64,000 bases of DNA, from assembly GCA_951802425.1 (NCBI GenBank), contig OX637799.1, positions 2,480,001-2,544,000 of the forward strand, given 5' to 3'. The notes beneath the pieces are model-generated. The model was not told the DNA's origin and did not search any database. It worked only from the letters and a program-made list of their open reading frames with translations. Origin of the DNA: Clavaria fumosa. Taxonomy: Eukaryota; Basidiomycota; Agaricomycetes; Agaricales; Clavariaceae. The position numbers and the translations under genes were made by a program. Below, piece after piece: positions 43,516 through 55,336 of this stretch (the first letter of the stretch is position 1; every line of letters starts with the position of its first letter).

Positions 43516-45593
43516 GTAGGGCTTTGACCTGCGTGTCCATTCTTTTCTGTCTATCATCTCACACCACACGCACACTCACGAATCTCTCGACCTGTACTTT
43601 CACGCAATCCCCTCTCGTCACGACTCTTTACCGGCTCACGAATCCCTTCGTCGGCTCTCCGGTCGTATCGGTAAACGGCAAATCAACGCGCACGGCTGCA
43701 CTCCCAGACTTCGCAGCCCACTAAAATTGGAAGAAGAAGTGAAAAATAAATAGATAGATCAAAGAAAACAATCGGCAATTATCACTGCATTCGTGTCCTG
43801 ACCGCCTGCACACTTCATCGTCTCAACCCCCTCACAAGCAACACATATTTAGAAACATTAGACCTTGCCACTTTATGACGGCTACTCCCACCCATCGCTA
43901 TATCATCGCACCATCGTTGCCGTTAGGTTATGTGAAAAGAGAAGTAGTGAAAATTGCAAGGGGTCTCCATCAGCATCAAATACATCCCCATATTTCTATC
44001 CGTGAACGGTAGCATCAATCCCCTGTTTTCCTCCCCTCTCTCTCTCTCCCCGCGAAATGTACTTTGTTTTTCCTCCTTCCGTGCAGCGTACTCTCACGCT
44101 GCGGTCAGCCTCGTTCTGGATTCGATGGAGACAGTTGGCGACTGATGCAGAGTCCGAGCAGTCCTAACTTACGGCATCGCCAGCCATCACAAATTATGAT
44201 CATCCGCTAATCCCATTTTGTGACGAAGGTTTGAGGGCCCAGGGGAATAACCGTAACTTCGTTTCTGATGGGGACGTACTACTACGGCTGCATCCGGGAC
44301 AAAATATGATTTGCCTCCTTTTCGGTTCTGTCTCACGAGACCAAAACCCTGCGTTAAATGTTCCTGATATTGCTCCCAAGGGATTGGCGCGCAATTGACC
44401 CGAATCTCACCAGAACTTCCCACTACCCGGATGTCCTATGTTTTTACCCATTATAGGCCTGACCTCGTACGGCAATGCTAAGGTCTGAAGTTTGTGGGGC
44501 TACGCGTTTTTTGGATGATTTGCGGTTGTGACAGCACACCTACTTCGAAGGAAGGCTGGCGGCTGCTAAATGCATGATGATGAGTTCGGGCGCCTTCTCT
44601 TTCCCCAATTTGGGCCAGGGTGAGCGTGTATTCCATCAATCTGGGTGGTAAATAAAAGGGCGACTTCTCAGCATCGTGCGTGATGGACGATGCAATGTGT
44701 GATGCATTCTATCAGACGCCGTTCGTCGGTCGCAGGGTTATATTGCTGCGAAAGATCGCCTAGGTTCTTTCGATATATAGCCTTATCAGATTGATGTCTA
44801 CCACTTCCTGTCTTCTCCGAAGATTTTGCCCGAGGAGAAGTCACAGAAATGAAAGGAACGGAGGGGCAGCAAATCTCTAATGACTCGCAACAAGCTTCCG
44901 ACCCGCGCTGCTGCGCATGGATTACGGGCGAGGCGAGCGAACAGAACAGTGCTCGCATCAATCGTCGGGTTAGGTCCGCCCTAGTGGAACTTTGTTCCTT
45001 TCATCTTTCATTATCTCGTCGAGGCACCGGCCGAGTAAAAAAGGGTCCAGGTCATGACCCCCCCTCTAGGGTTATGCTGTCGTAAGGAAATGATGAAGCC
45101 AAAGAACTGGTGACGTTCACCAAATAAATTTCAGAGGGAGTTATCTGTGCACGACGATGTCGTAATGATTTCGTGAGTGTGGGTGTTCTGATCAACCGCA
45201 GGTTGCGCATCAAAACGTGGTCTTGCGTGGTGTATTTCTGCTGCACTTGGAGAGAACGGAAAAACCTTGAATAGTAACTGCGGTCATTTCCTACGCGCAG
45301 ATCGGGAAGGAGACACCACCGGGGAATCACTCATGATCAAAAGCCGAGGTGCGTAAGTTCCATTCTAAGACGATTGTGGAGCAAGTTTACGTTACTCTGT
45401 GAAAACAAGCAAGGAGTTTTCGGCAGACGCGCCGTGTTGCTTCAAACGGAAGTAGGGAGAAATGCGAGTCCGGTCGGTTCTTTGTTGGTCCGAGGAGGCC
45501 TCGCAACAGAGGAGCGCTCCGCCATGGTAAACCCCCATGAGAACATGGCGTTGACCTTTGCTCAGCAATGTTGCGCCAAATAAGATTTGACAT
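43516..45593. other. Intergenic, no gene recognised
   Basis: 2.1 kb. Short frames at 44187-44423 (-), 44668-44961 (-), 44849-45085 (+) and 45374-45583 (+) lack domains and consistent introns. The first few hundred bases are probably 3' UTR of the upstream gene. Confidence 0.45.
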
Positions 45594-45655
45594 CACGTGA
45601 AATTCGCACCACGGTCACGTGAAATTCGCACCACGGTCACGTGAAATTTGCCTGC
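45594..45655 (+). promoter_or_regulatory. Three tandem 22-bp units with CACGTG boxes upstream of cdc11
   Basis: CACGTGAAATTCGCACCACG is repeated with E-boxes at 45594, 45616 and 45638, exactly 22 bp apart, 100-150 bp before the ATG at 45744. CACGTG is the site for basic helix-loop-helix factors; the role here is inferred. Confidence 0.5.
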
Positions 45656-45743
45656 AGGTCAGGGTCAACGTTGGCGATGCATGGCGCATCACTTGAGGGA
45701 CGAAACCGCTGACGGTCAGCGCAAACTACCATAGACGCGTCTG

Positions 45744-48700
45744 ATGTCTAACCAGCAGCTCTATTCACGGCCGGCATGGCAGACCGACGAACTTGGCGAC
45801 GAGTGGCTCGGCGGAGAGGTCGTCGACACGGAGACATCGGACGACGATGAACACGGCAGCTCCATCTCCCTCACGGAGCCGCTCCCGACCCATATCAAAA
45901 CGCTTGACGACGAAGGCTCCAGACGAAGCCCAGCGACTTCGCCCCGGGAGAACGGCACGTTCCTCGTACGCCAGGACGTGCCCCACGTGCGTCTCCTCTC
46001 CAGAGACCCGCCATGGAGCAGAAACGCCGCGAAAACGTTCTTCAGCCCGCTAGCGCTGGAGCGCATGTTCGAGCCGCCATCGCCGCCCGCAGACCTTCCG
46101 CTGCCTGTCTGCGCGCCCGCGAGACGCGCCCCATCGGGCTCTCTCCAGAGCCACGCGTCGCCGTCCTCTCCCCCCGCACGGATCGCGCAAGATCACATGG
46201 GACGCGGAGCCCAGGTACCCGCGCACGGCAGCGACGGGCGCTCGTCCGAGTTCACGTTCCGTGTGCCTCGCGCCACCCCGCCCACTCTGGCCCGCCTCGG
46301 CGGCGCACCGGGGTACCCGCTGGCGCAGAGCACGCCCGGGAACGCTCTCGCCGGGTTCCGGGGGGGCAGCCACACCCCCGCGACCGACCCGCGGCTGCGA
46401 CTGTTCCGCTTTAAATACGACACGTTCACGCGGGAGCATCTCTCCGCTATCGTCGACTCCATCGCGGTCAACACCCCTTCCGCTGGCAGCCGGGATGATC
46501 TCAGGAGCATCAAGCGCATTAAGCTCAGTCCGGAGAGCGATATTTACGGAGAGGGCGATGGCGCCTGGGCAACAATCACAAGGCCCAAGCCGCGAAAGGA
46601 TTACGTTGGAGAATCGCGTTCTCTCATGCAACGAATTAAGCAAGCACCCGACTTATCCGCCGCCTCCTCTGCAACGCACGCACCATTGCCTGGGAGCCAC
46701 GATTTGGCTGGTCCCGAGGAGGACGTTGAACGCAAATTGTCTGGTACGATCTGACTTCCCGTGTCACTCGGTAGCTAAGGCTGACTTGGCCAAATGCAGA
46801 ATCTGTGCATCGCATGATGTTACCTGATGCGAGGCCGGGGTCGGGTGCTCTGCGACATTCTAGGAGCAGGAGTTCGTCTATGGATTATCGACAACAAGCC
46901 GCAGAGTTGATGGCTCAAATTAAAAATGATGTGCATGCCGAAAAACGGATACTTTCTGGGGACACCGAAGTTTGCCCCTCAAGTCAGCATGAAAAATCGA
47001 CATCACTACGCTCCCTTCCCGTAAGCGCAACAGCCTCGCAGCAACCTAGAAAGGAGACTCGGGACACGCACCCCAGTTCCACCGAAGTGGCACCAAAGCC
47101 ACACACAGCCACACCCAGACCGACAGTGAGGAAAAGCCCCCAAAGGCTCTTGTGGCGCGCGGGCGCCACCGACGAACACGGCCTAGTCAAGGACATGTCA
47201 AGGTTCTCCCTGCAGAAGCCACCTGCCGCTCCACAGGGACCCACGTTGGTGCCACACATCTCCGTCTCGCCGTTCTCGCCACCGAACGAAACGGGCGCCG
47301 CGCGTCGCAGCGCGTTTGTCCCCCCGTCCGACGACGCGTATCTCCTCAACGCCCAGCGCCCGGTCCCCCGCGAGGACATCAACCGATTTGTGTCCTCCAG
47401 CACCGCGTCTGGCACGACCCTGACGGCGGGGAGCGCGCGTTCATTTGCGAATCAAGCTGGGCCCTCGCACATGCGGCGTATCGCGCCCGAGGACGTGCCC
47501 GCCCTCCCAGAGAGAGTGGGCAAGATGGTCTTTGACAAGGCCACGATGAAATGGGTGAAGAGCACGGCGAATAGCACCATTGCCCCGGAGAACCAGAGAC
47601 AACGGCCCGCCGGCGCGGAAGCGTCAGCAGAGAGTGAGGATCCGTTCAAGGACATCGAGAGCTTGCATGATTCGAAAGACAAACCCTTAGACCACCAACA
47701 GCAACAACACGACTACGACTCCGGGAGCGCTATGGACATAGAGGAGGAAGAGCCGCCGTCTGAGAGGGAGGAAGAGCTCGAATCCTTTGACCAAACGTCG
47801 GGCATCGTGCAGGAGGTGCCTATCAAATCCAACGGCATCGGGGACATTTTTGACGATCAAACTATAAAGATGAACAGCGTCTATCTTCCTAATGTGCAGC
47901 ACCCGCCCGAAACCGACAATACCAAGAGACCACCTAGATTTTCTCGTCTCTCGATACCCTCCGACGGCGCTGGTGGTGGAATGTCCAAGTCGGGGACACC
48001 CATGCGTTCAGCCCTGAAAAGTGCAACCGCGACCCCTTCTGCCCTGAAAGATCCAAGCAAATGTAAAGATCAGACACCGCTGAACCGACGTGTCCCACGC
48101 CGATCGGTCAGCTTCTCGGACGGGAAGAGGGAGGGTCCAATCCGGGGAATAGGCAGGGACACCAAACACAGCAGCAGCGGTGAGTCCGTGCCCTCATCGA
48201 GTTCCAGACGCGTTGCCGACATGATGGACGGGCAAGAACACTCCAACGACTCGGATCATTCGTCCGGTGAGTGCGCGATACTCTGATTGTGGCTTAGAAC
48301 ACGTGCATTGAAAAACGTGTGTGGTGCCGGCGCCCAGACGCGGACGAGATCGATTCGCCCCTGAAGGCGAGCTCGTCTTCGCGGCCGTCGAGTGACGAGA
48401 TACAACCGCTTAGCGCCAGGATGCCGATGCCCAAGGGCGGATCCACGATGGGCGACATGCGGCTGATCTCGCGGCCTACGTCGCGCGCGTCGATGACTGG
48501 GGTTGGGAACGCCACGTTCTTGACCGAGTGCTCGTTCGGGGTGGCCCACGACCGGCTGGTGCAGGTCATCACCGACGTGCAGCCCTACAACCCCCACTGG
48601 GAGGAGCTCACCTGCATCGACCTGACGGGGAAGAACATCGACAGCGTTGCTAGGCTGAAGGAGTTCCTGCCGAGGCTCGACGAGTTGAATCTGTGGGTAG

Positions 48701-50882
48701 CGGACACACGCTTTGATTATCCGGTCTGAATTCGCTGCCCTTTTGAACCCCCTCCTGCAGGAATTCGAACCAACTTTCCTGGCTCAGCGGGGTACCGTCG
48801 ACGGTGCGGACACTTTCCATCGCCATGAATAAGTTCGTGCTATTTGCAAATGGTTTGCGGGAGGCGCTTGCTTATCTGTCCCTGTTTCAAGTCTGACGGG
48901 ATTAACGTCGTTCGGTCATCTCCATAACATCGAGCGCCTCGATATCCGGAATAATGATATCGAGTCTTTGCACCGTGGGTGCTCTCGCTCTCAACTAGGA
49001 TTTGGTTAAAATACAACACTGACTACTTTGGGCTACAGAACTGGAGTGCCTTCGACATCTCCAAGAATTGCGCGCTGATGGCAACAATATCACCAGCCTG
49101 GGAGGCCTAGAAACCATGCGATCGCTGGAAAAGCTAAGCGTGCAAGGAAACCGTGTTCAGGAACTTCATTTGGGGGATTTCCAATGGTGGGTTTAGTGGG
49201 GGGGCATTTATTTCCGCGGCCGCCTTGGGAGATGTGTGACTCACGGGGTTCATTCCCTTATCGCAGGGCCAAACTGCAGATGTTGAATCTGAGCCTCAAC
49301 CGATTAGGCAGGGTTTCAGGGCTGGAAGGGCTGATATCGCTGATCAGCTTGAACCTTGGTAAGGTTTCGGTTCCCCCGTGGAGAAGGGGGGAAGGGGCGC
49401 CATTACTTGTGGAGCGGCGGTTTTTGCTGACCTTGTTTTTTCCCCCCCGCTTGATGGGGGGACGCCTTGATCAGATAACAACTGCTTGGAGGAGATAACC
49501 GCGATGGCGAGCATGCCCAAGTTGCGGATGTTGCGCGTGAGCGGGAACCGGCTGCGGCAGCTGGACGTGGCGCCGTTCCAGGGCTTGCGGACGCTCTACG
49601 CGGACAACAACCTGATGACGGTGGTCGCGACGCCCGGGCGTGTGACGAGAATGGAGAACCTGAGCCTGCGGCACCAGAGCGGACGCGGATTGTGAGTTGT
49701 TTTGTTTTGTTTCTGTTTTTTTCCCTTTTTTGGTTTTCTGTCTTTTTTTTTTTCTTCTATTATTTTTTTGATCGCTGAACTCTGTTTGAAGCAATCTGTC
49801 GTCGCGTGACATCCGCGATGTCAAACGACTGTACCTTTCCGGTGCGTTTTTTTCCACTCTTCCAATGAGAAAGGCACAACTGGGCGCTTAATCATTCTTC
49901 ATCCCCCCTCTTACCCCCCCCCAGGGAACCCGCTAAAGAACGGGTTCCTATCCGAGCCGTGCTACAACCTAGTCTACATGGAGCTGGCCGCATGCCGACT
50001 GACGAGCCTGCCCGCGGAGCTGGCGCAGCTAGTGCCGAACCTGCGCGCGCTGAACCTCAACTACAACTTCCTGGAGGACGCGGCGGGGCTGGAGGGCCTC
50101 GAGCGGCTGAACAAGCTCACGATCATCGGCTCGCGCCTGAAGAGCGCGAAGCCGCTGATTCGGCTCCTGCAGGGCTTTCCCGAGCTGGAGATGCTCGACC
50201 TTCGGTGCGCGGCTGCCGCTTTTGTCCCCCCCTCTCTTTTTTTCTTTTGGTGGTTCCTGATTCCCTTATCCTTGGGTGTGTTATCTCTTTCCCTTTTTTC
50301 CCCTCTGATCTGCGCACGCACACGCGCCGTTGTAACATATTCGACGTGGTGATGGACGGATGGGTGATCAATATGGCTCTGTTCTGGACACCGTTTCTTT
50401 TCTTTCGCCTCTGTGTTCTCAGGATGAACCCGTGTACCCTCGGGTGGTACTTGCCGCTGCTGGTCAAGGACGTGCCTGGGTCGCTGCTTCAAGGAGACGC
50501 GTCGCCGACGGGGGTAGCGAGCAGTAGCGGCATGAGCAACATTGGTAGTAGCGGCAGCTGCGGGGTCGGGGGCGGCAACACCAACCAATACCAGCACCAC
50601 CACAGCAACAACAAGGGGCAGGGCGGCGGCGCCCACAACCAGCACCACAGCCACTACACGCACCACCACACGGATTGGCAGGAGCTAGACGCGAAGTTCC
50701 GGCGGGACCTGCCGGACGAGGCGTACCTGGGGCGGCTGGCGTACCGGGGGCTGGTGATGCGGGCGTGTCCGCGGATCAAGAAGCTGGACGGGGTGGAGGT
50801 GACGGAGCGGGAGAAGACGAAGGCGATGCAGGTCTTGGGCGGAATGGCGAAGCGGCGGCAGCAGCGCGAGCTGGGTGAGTAA
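45744..50882 (+). CDS. cdc11: Septation/mitotic-exit network scaffold, Cdc11/Nud1 type
   Basis: Eleven exons (45744-46743, 46800-48266, 48338-48692, 48761-48832, 48892-48974, 49039-49186, 49267-49358, 49475-49691, 49792-49841, 49925-50204, 50423-50882) join in frame to 1407 residues. The long N-terminal half is disordered, with the conserved FRFKYDTFTREHLSAIVDSI and RSIKRIKLSPESD segments. The C-terminal part has about ten leucine-rich repeats (LTCIDLTGKNI, TLSIAMNNL, IERLDIRNNDIESL, LEKLSVQGNRVQEL, LQMLNLSLNRL, LNLNYNFLEDAAGL) and ends with a His/Gly-rich insert and a helical cap (AMQVLGGMAKRRQQREL). Cdc11 (fission yeast) and Nud1 (budding yeast) anchor the septation/mitotic-exit kinases at spindle poles; this is not the septin CDC11. 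Start chosen as the first ATG, 100 bp after CACGTG repeats. Confidence 0.92.
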
Positions 50883-52701
50883 GTGGGTGCTGGTTTTTTC
50901 TTTATCGTGTCTGCCTCGTTTCGATCTTTCCCTCTCCCTTCCTCTCTCTCTCTCTCGCTCCATTGATACCCAATGATGTTTGTCGTTATCGTGTTGCCGC
51001 ACTTACTCGTTTTGTGAACCTTTTTTTGATTCGATATTTTAACGAAGCGGTTGTTGTGATGATATCTGGTTCCTTGTACCGTACTGTACAACCCTACTGT
51101 ACCCCTACTGTACCTTACCTGTATCCACTCACGCAAATCACTGTCCTCGATCACGCGGGGTGGAGTGTGTGTGTTTCTTGGTGATTGGATCATTGATCGC
51201 AGCGATGTTGAGTATGAAAAGATTTACGACGGCGTACAAGCGAGAGATGGGGTGGGAGTTGTGTGGGTAATATGGGATCGGTCAAGGGAGGGTGGTGTGG
51301 GAGGGGAAAGTGGCGGTTACAATGGTGGCGTTACCGTAATGGAACAGTAGATCACGTAAGGCGAGGGAATGATTACACACACACACACACACCAACTTTC
51401 TCCCATCCTTATTTTTTTCTCAAGGCCACATCTATCTACCCACCCAATCCACCGTTCCGATGTTGTCGGTCCGAAGAGTTGTTCAATTGAACTTGTGATC
51501 AAAAGTTCGCTTAGTGGGACAAGGACAGTTCTCGTCATGATCGAATTTACTTTGGATTGGATTGCGGAGGAGATCACCCGATTGTTTGTTGTTGTTGTTT
51601 ATGTGTGTGTTGTGCCTGAAATGAATCAGAACTAAAAACGGGGTTATATATATTTTACTTCCTCGTTCTCTTCTTCTTTTTCCTTTGTGCGTTCGAGTGA
51701 GCTAATCGGCATCGTGGAAGATTTTCATATGGCTATTTGTGGTCAAGTCAAACTTCCCTTTCTTGTCCCTTACTCTCTCGTCGTTGACCGGTCATCGTTT
51801 TCCCTGAGGTGAGGGGTAAAAACAAAAAAAGAGTGAATAGCGACGACGGTTGTTGTTGGATACGAGGTGGTGAGACTTTTTTTCACTCTTCCCCCCCCCA
51901 GTGTATGGATGTGTTGTGTCTGTGATGATGAAGTGATTGTTTCTGATGACACATTTCGAAGATTAGACAAGAAAAATACAATCTTATTTTATTTATTTTA
52001 ACTCCGTTGATTATATTATTTAAGCTTCGAATAAAATTACCAAATATAGACATATCTTGAGATTGATCGATCCCAATTGTACCTGACTTATCCTATAATA
52101 TTATATTATATAATATTATATAATATCAACGCTCTCTCACCAAATTCATTCATTTCTTCTTCCCTCTCTCACAGAACAGAACAGAGATCCCTTTTTTCCC
52201 TTTTCTCTATCTTACTACTAAATAAACAATCCCACAAACCACAAATCCCATCTTCCGACTCTCTTCTTCTTTCTTCTCCTCCTCCTCTTCCTCCTCCTCC
52301 TCCTCTTTCTTCCTCCTCAAAATCTACAACTAATCCTCCTTCGTCGCTCTCATGCTCGACCAAAAACCGTCTCCAACTGTCCCTTTGAACTCGTACAACG
52401 TTGCTCAACTCCAATTTGCTTTGTGAGTCTCCCATCTCCTTTCCCTCCTCCTCCCCCTCCTCCTCCCCCGAAACTTCCTCCGTGGCGACCGCGTCTTCCG
52501 CGCTCGTCCTTCCCGTTCCTTTTTCCAATTTCCCGCACCGCTTTGATCCTCCTCTCCTCTCTCTCGCTGAAACGCACAAACGCGCGCGCGTGGCATTTTT
52601 TACTCACCCAACCCTCTGAAATTTCAAAATCCAGGGCGGATCCAAAAGGCAGCTCTCTGTCATTCCCAGACGATCTGTCACCGTCCACTTCCCCTGCTAT
52701 A
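50883..52701. other. Intergenic and 5' UTR of the homeobox gene
   Basis: 1.8 kb without a gene. Contains a CA microsatellite (51373-51391), palindromic AT runs (52095-52125), long CT tracts (52260-52320) and a plausible 5' UTR intron, donor GTGAGT at 52423 and acceptor CCAG at 52631-52634. A region this long ahead of a transcription factor gene may be regulatory. Confidence 0.45.
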
Positions 52702-55336
52702 ATGTCAGCTGCCATTTTACCCTGTTCCCCCCTCTCAGCTGACGCTGACAGGACACTTCATCGCTCTACCCCGCACCCGTCATCTGCCAGCTCTCCTGGT
52801 TCCGAGGTCGACTACGACTCCCGACGCATGTCCAGTTCGGATACCTCCGCAGCAGACACAGAGGGCAGTGATAAACACCCCCCGCCCTCCACCCCCAACA
52901 CCACCGCCACCAACATCACCAACACCACCCTACAAACAACACCCTCAAAAAAGACCCGTTCAGCCGGCGACCCCTCCAACGGCGTCCCCTGGGACATCGA
53001 CAGTCCTTCCCCCAACGCAGCCCCCGTGCGCGACCACCTCCACGACAAACACCACCACTCCCACCAGCACTCCCCGCTCGACAGCGCCACCGCCGGCCTC
53101 GAGAACCCTAAGGTCCAGCTCCCCTCGATCTTTACCACCTTCGAGGACAAGTTCCGTCCCGAGTACCGCCGCGCGTCCCTCCCCACCCTCTATTCTGACA
53201 GCACCAGCACCAGCACCCCCAGTCGCCGCCATGCGCCCTACCCGTCACCCCCAGGGAGCGGCCGCCCAAGCTACGCGCCCCCGCCGCCGCCCCCGCCGCC
53301 CGTGACTCCCTCCTCGTCCCTCTCGTCCTACCAGTTCCCGCAGTCCTCCGACTCGGGCGCCTACAGCAGCAGCGCCACCGCCGACTCGCCCTACCCGACC
53401 TCGGCCCTCTCCAACGGCACGACCTCGGCCTCGTCCAGCTCCGGCTTCCCGCACTCCGCGGCCGCGTCGTGCTACACGTCCCCGGTCACGCCGGACTACC
53501 GGCCTGCGCTCTCCCATCAGCAGCATCAGCACCAGCATCAGCACCAGCAGCACCACCAGTATGGGGAGAACGCCGAGTGGAGCGCGGCGGCGTCCTCGGG
53601 CTCGATCGTCCGTCCCAACTCGACGCCGAACCAGCTGTGTAGCCCACAGCTCAAGTACGAGGACAGCAACGCCCTGCGACACGCCTCCTTCAGCGGCGTG
53701 CCCATGTCGCACCCCCCGCCGCCTCCGTCCTCGTCGCACCAGCAGCTCTTCGCAGGCTCGACGCGCATCTCCGGCCAGAACGACCACACCCGGAGTCGTG
53801 CCGCCCTCATGCAGCAGCAGCACCAGCAGCAGGCCGTGGCGGCGGCAGCAGCGGCAGCGGCTGCGGGCGTGAAGAACGAGTGGTCGTTCCCGTCAAGCGA
53901 CTTTGTGGTGTCGCCGAGCACGCCGTCGTACGTGCCTTCGCCGACGTCCGCGCTGGCCTCGCCGACGGTGGGGCTCGCGCCCCCCGGAGCGAGCGCGCGG
54001 GGGCTGGGCGCGGGGCAGGGCGCAGGCGGGCTGGTGCTGCACAGCGCGGCGGGCGTCAGCAACCACAACGGCAACACCGGCAACGGCGTCGTCGTCGTCG
54101 GTGGTGGCGGTGGCGGCGGCAACAGCAACACGGCATCGACGCTGGTGGACCGTCCGCAGCAGCGTAAGCGCGGGAAGCTTCCGAAGGAGACGACTGACTT
54201 CTTGAAGGCGTGGCTGCACCGCCACTCGGACCACCCATACCCGAGCGAGGAAGAGAAGAAGCAGCTGTGCCATGCGACGGGCCTGAGCATGAGCCAGGTG
54301 TCGAACTGGATGATCAATGTGGGTTATTTTGTTGATATTCTTATGGGTCGTCTAACTCTTTTTTTTCCTTTTTTTTTCCCTCTCCCTCCAGGCACGCCGG
54401 AGGATCCTGGCGCCTGCGCACCGTGCCGCGTCGAACCCGACGACGACCGCACCATTCCCGCCGAGCGCGCGCACGACAAACCTGCTGGACCCGATGGCGC
54501 GTCGCGCCTCGATGCCGACGGATAGCCTGCAGCTGTACCACCCTATGTCCCTGCAGTCGCTCCCGCACCACCACCACCACCACCCGCACCACCAACAGCA
54601 GCAGCTCTCGCACCACCAGACGCACCCGCACCACCACCAGCAACAGCACCACCCGCACCATCTCTCCCTGCCGCTCCCGCAGCACCACCACCAGCACCCG
54701 CACCACCCGCACCACAGCGGCGGCAACACCACGGAGTACGCGGTGGCGGCCGCGGCCGCGGCGCGCGGGCAGATCCTGTCTGCGGCGACGGGGTCGCCGA
54801 CGTCGTCCACGACGAGCCGCTCGTCGTACGGCGAGTTCGCGCACGCGCCACCGCCGGCGCCCCCGCGGCTCGGGACGGCGTTCCTGGGGCGCGCGTCGGC
54901 GCACTCGGGCGGGCCACACTCGGCGGGGCCGCACCACTCGCAGCACCACCACGGGCACCACGCGCAGCAGCAGCACCAGCAACACCAGCAGCACCAGCAG
55001 CACCAGCAGCACCACGGGTATCCGCACGTCGTGCCGCTGTCGGCGCCGCCGACGCTGTCGTCGAGCCCGTTCGCGTCGCACAACCAGGGAGGAGGGGGCG
55101 GGGGTGTGTATGGGTACTCGCGGAGCCGGGCACAGGCACAGGCACAGCAGCAGCATGATGAAGACGAGGACGAGGGGCGCGCAAGCGTGCATCGAGAGGA
55201 GGGGAGCGGCAATGAGGCGACGTCACCGTCACAGCAGCAACAGCAGCAGCACGGGTTCTACCCATCAGGGGCCGAGGGCCAGTCTTCGCACCATTCGGGG
55301 TCTGCGCCCGGGTCGGGGTACGGCACGCCACAATGA
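52702..55336 (+). CDS. TALE-class homeobox transcription factor
   Basis: Two exons (52702-54318, 54392-55336) with a 73-bp intron in phase 0 encode 853 residues. The homeodomain of the TALE/KN class lies just before and across the intron: KRGKLPKETTDFLKAWLHRH, the three-residue loop extension DHPYP, and recognition helix QVSNWMINARRRIL. The third helix has Met in the usual Phe/Leu place of W-F-x-N. Long Ser/Pro/Thr-rich N-terminus, Gly/Ala/Gln runs before the homeodomain, and His/Gln-rich C-terminus (HHHHHHPHHQQQQ, QQHQQHQQHQQHQQHH). Nuclear DNA-binding regulator; targets unknown. The ATG at 52702 is the first in the open frame. It does not lie beside a second homeodomain gene, so a mating-type HD locus is not indicated. 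Confidence 0.88.

Noticed and set aside
44187..45085. Small frames on both strands
   Set aside because: No domains, no consistent introns, not supported by composition.
46050..46827. Overlapping 133-197 codon frames inside cdc11
   Set aside because: High GC content keeps other frames open; only one frame continues through the introns.
52095..52125. AT palindrome as a possible replication origin
   Set aside because: Short ATAATATTATA run of a kind common in intergenic DNA; nothing else supports an origin.
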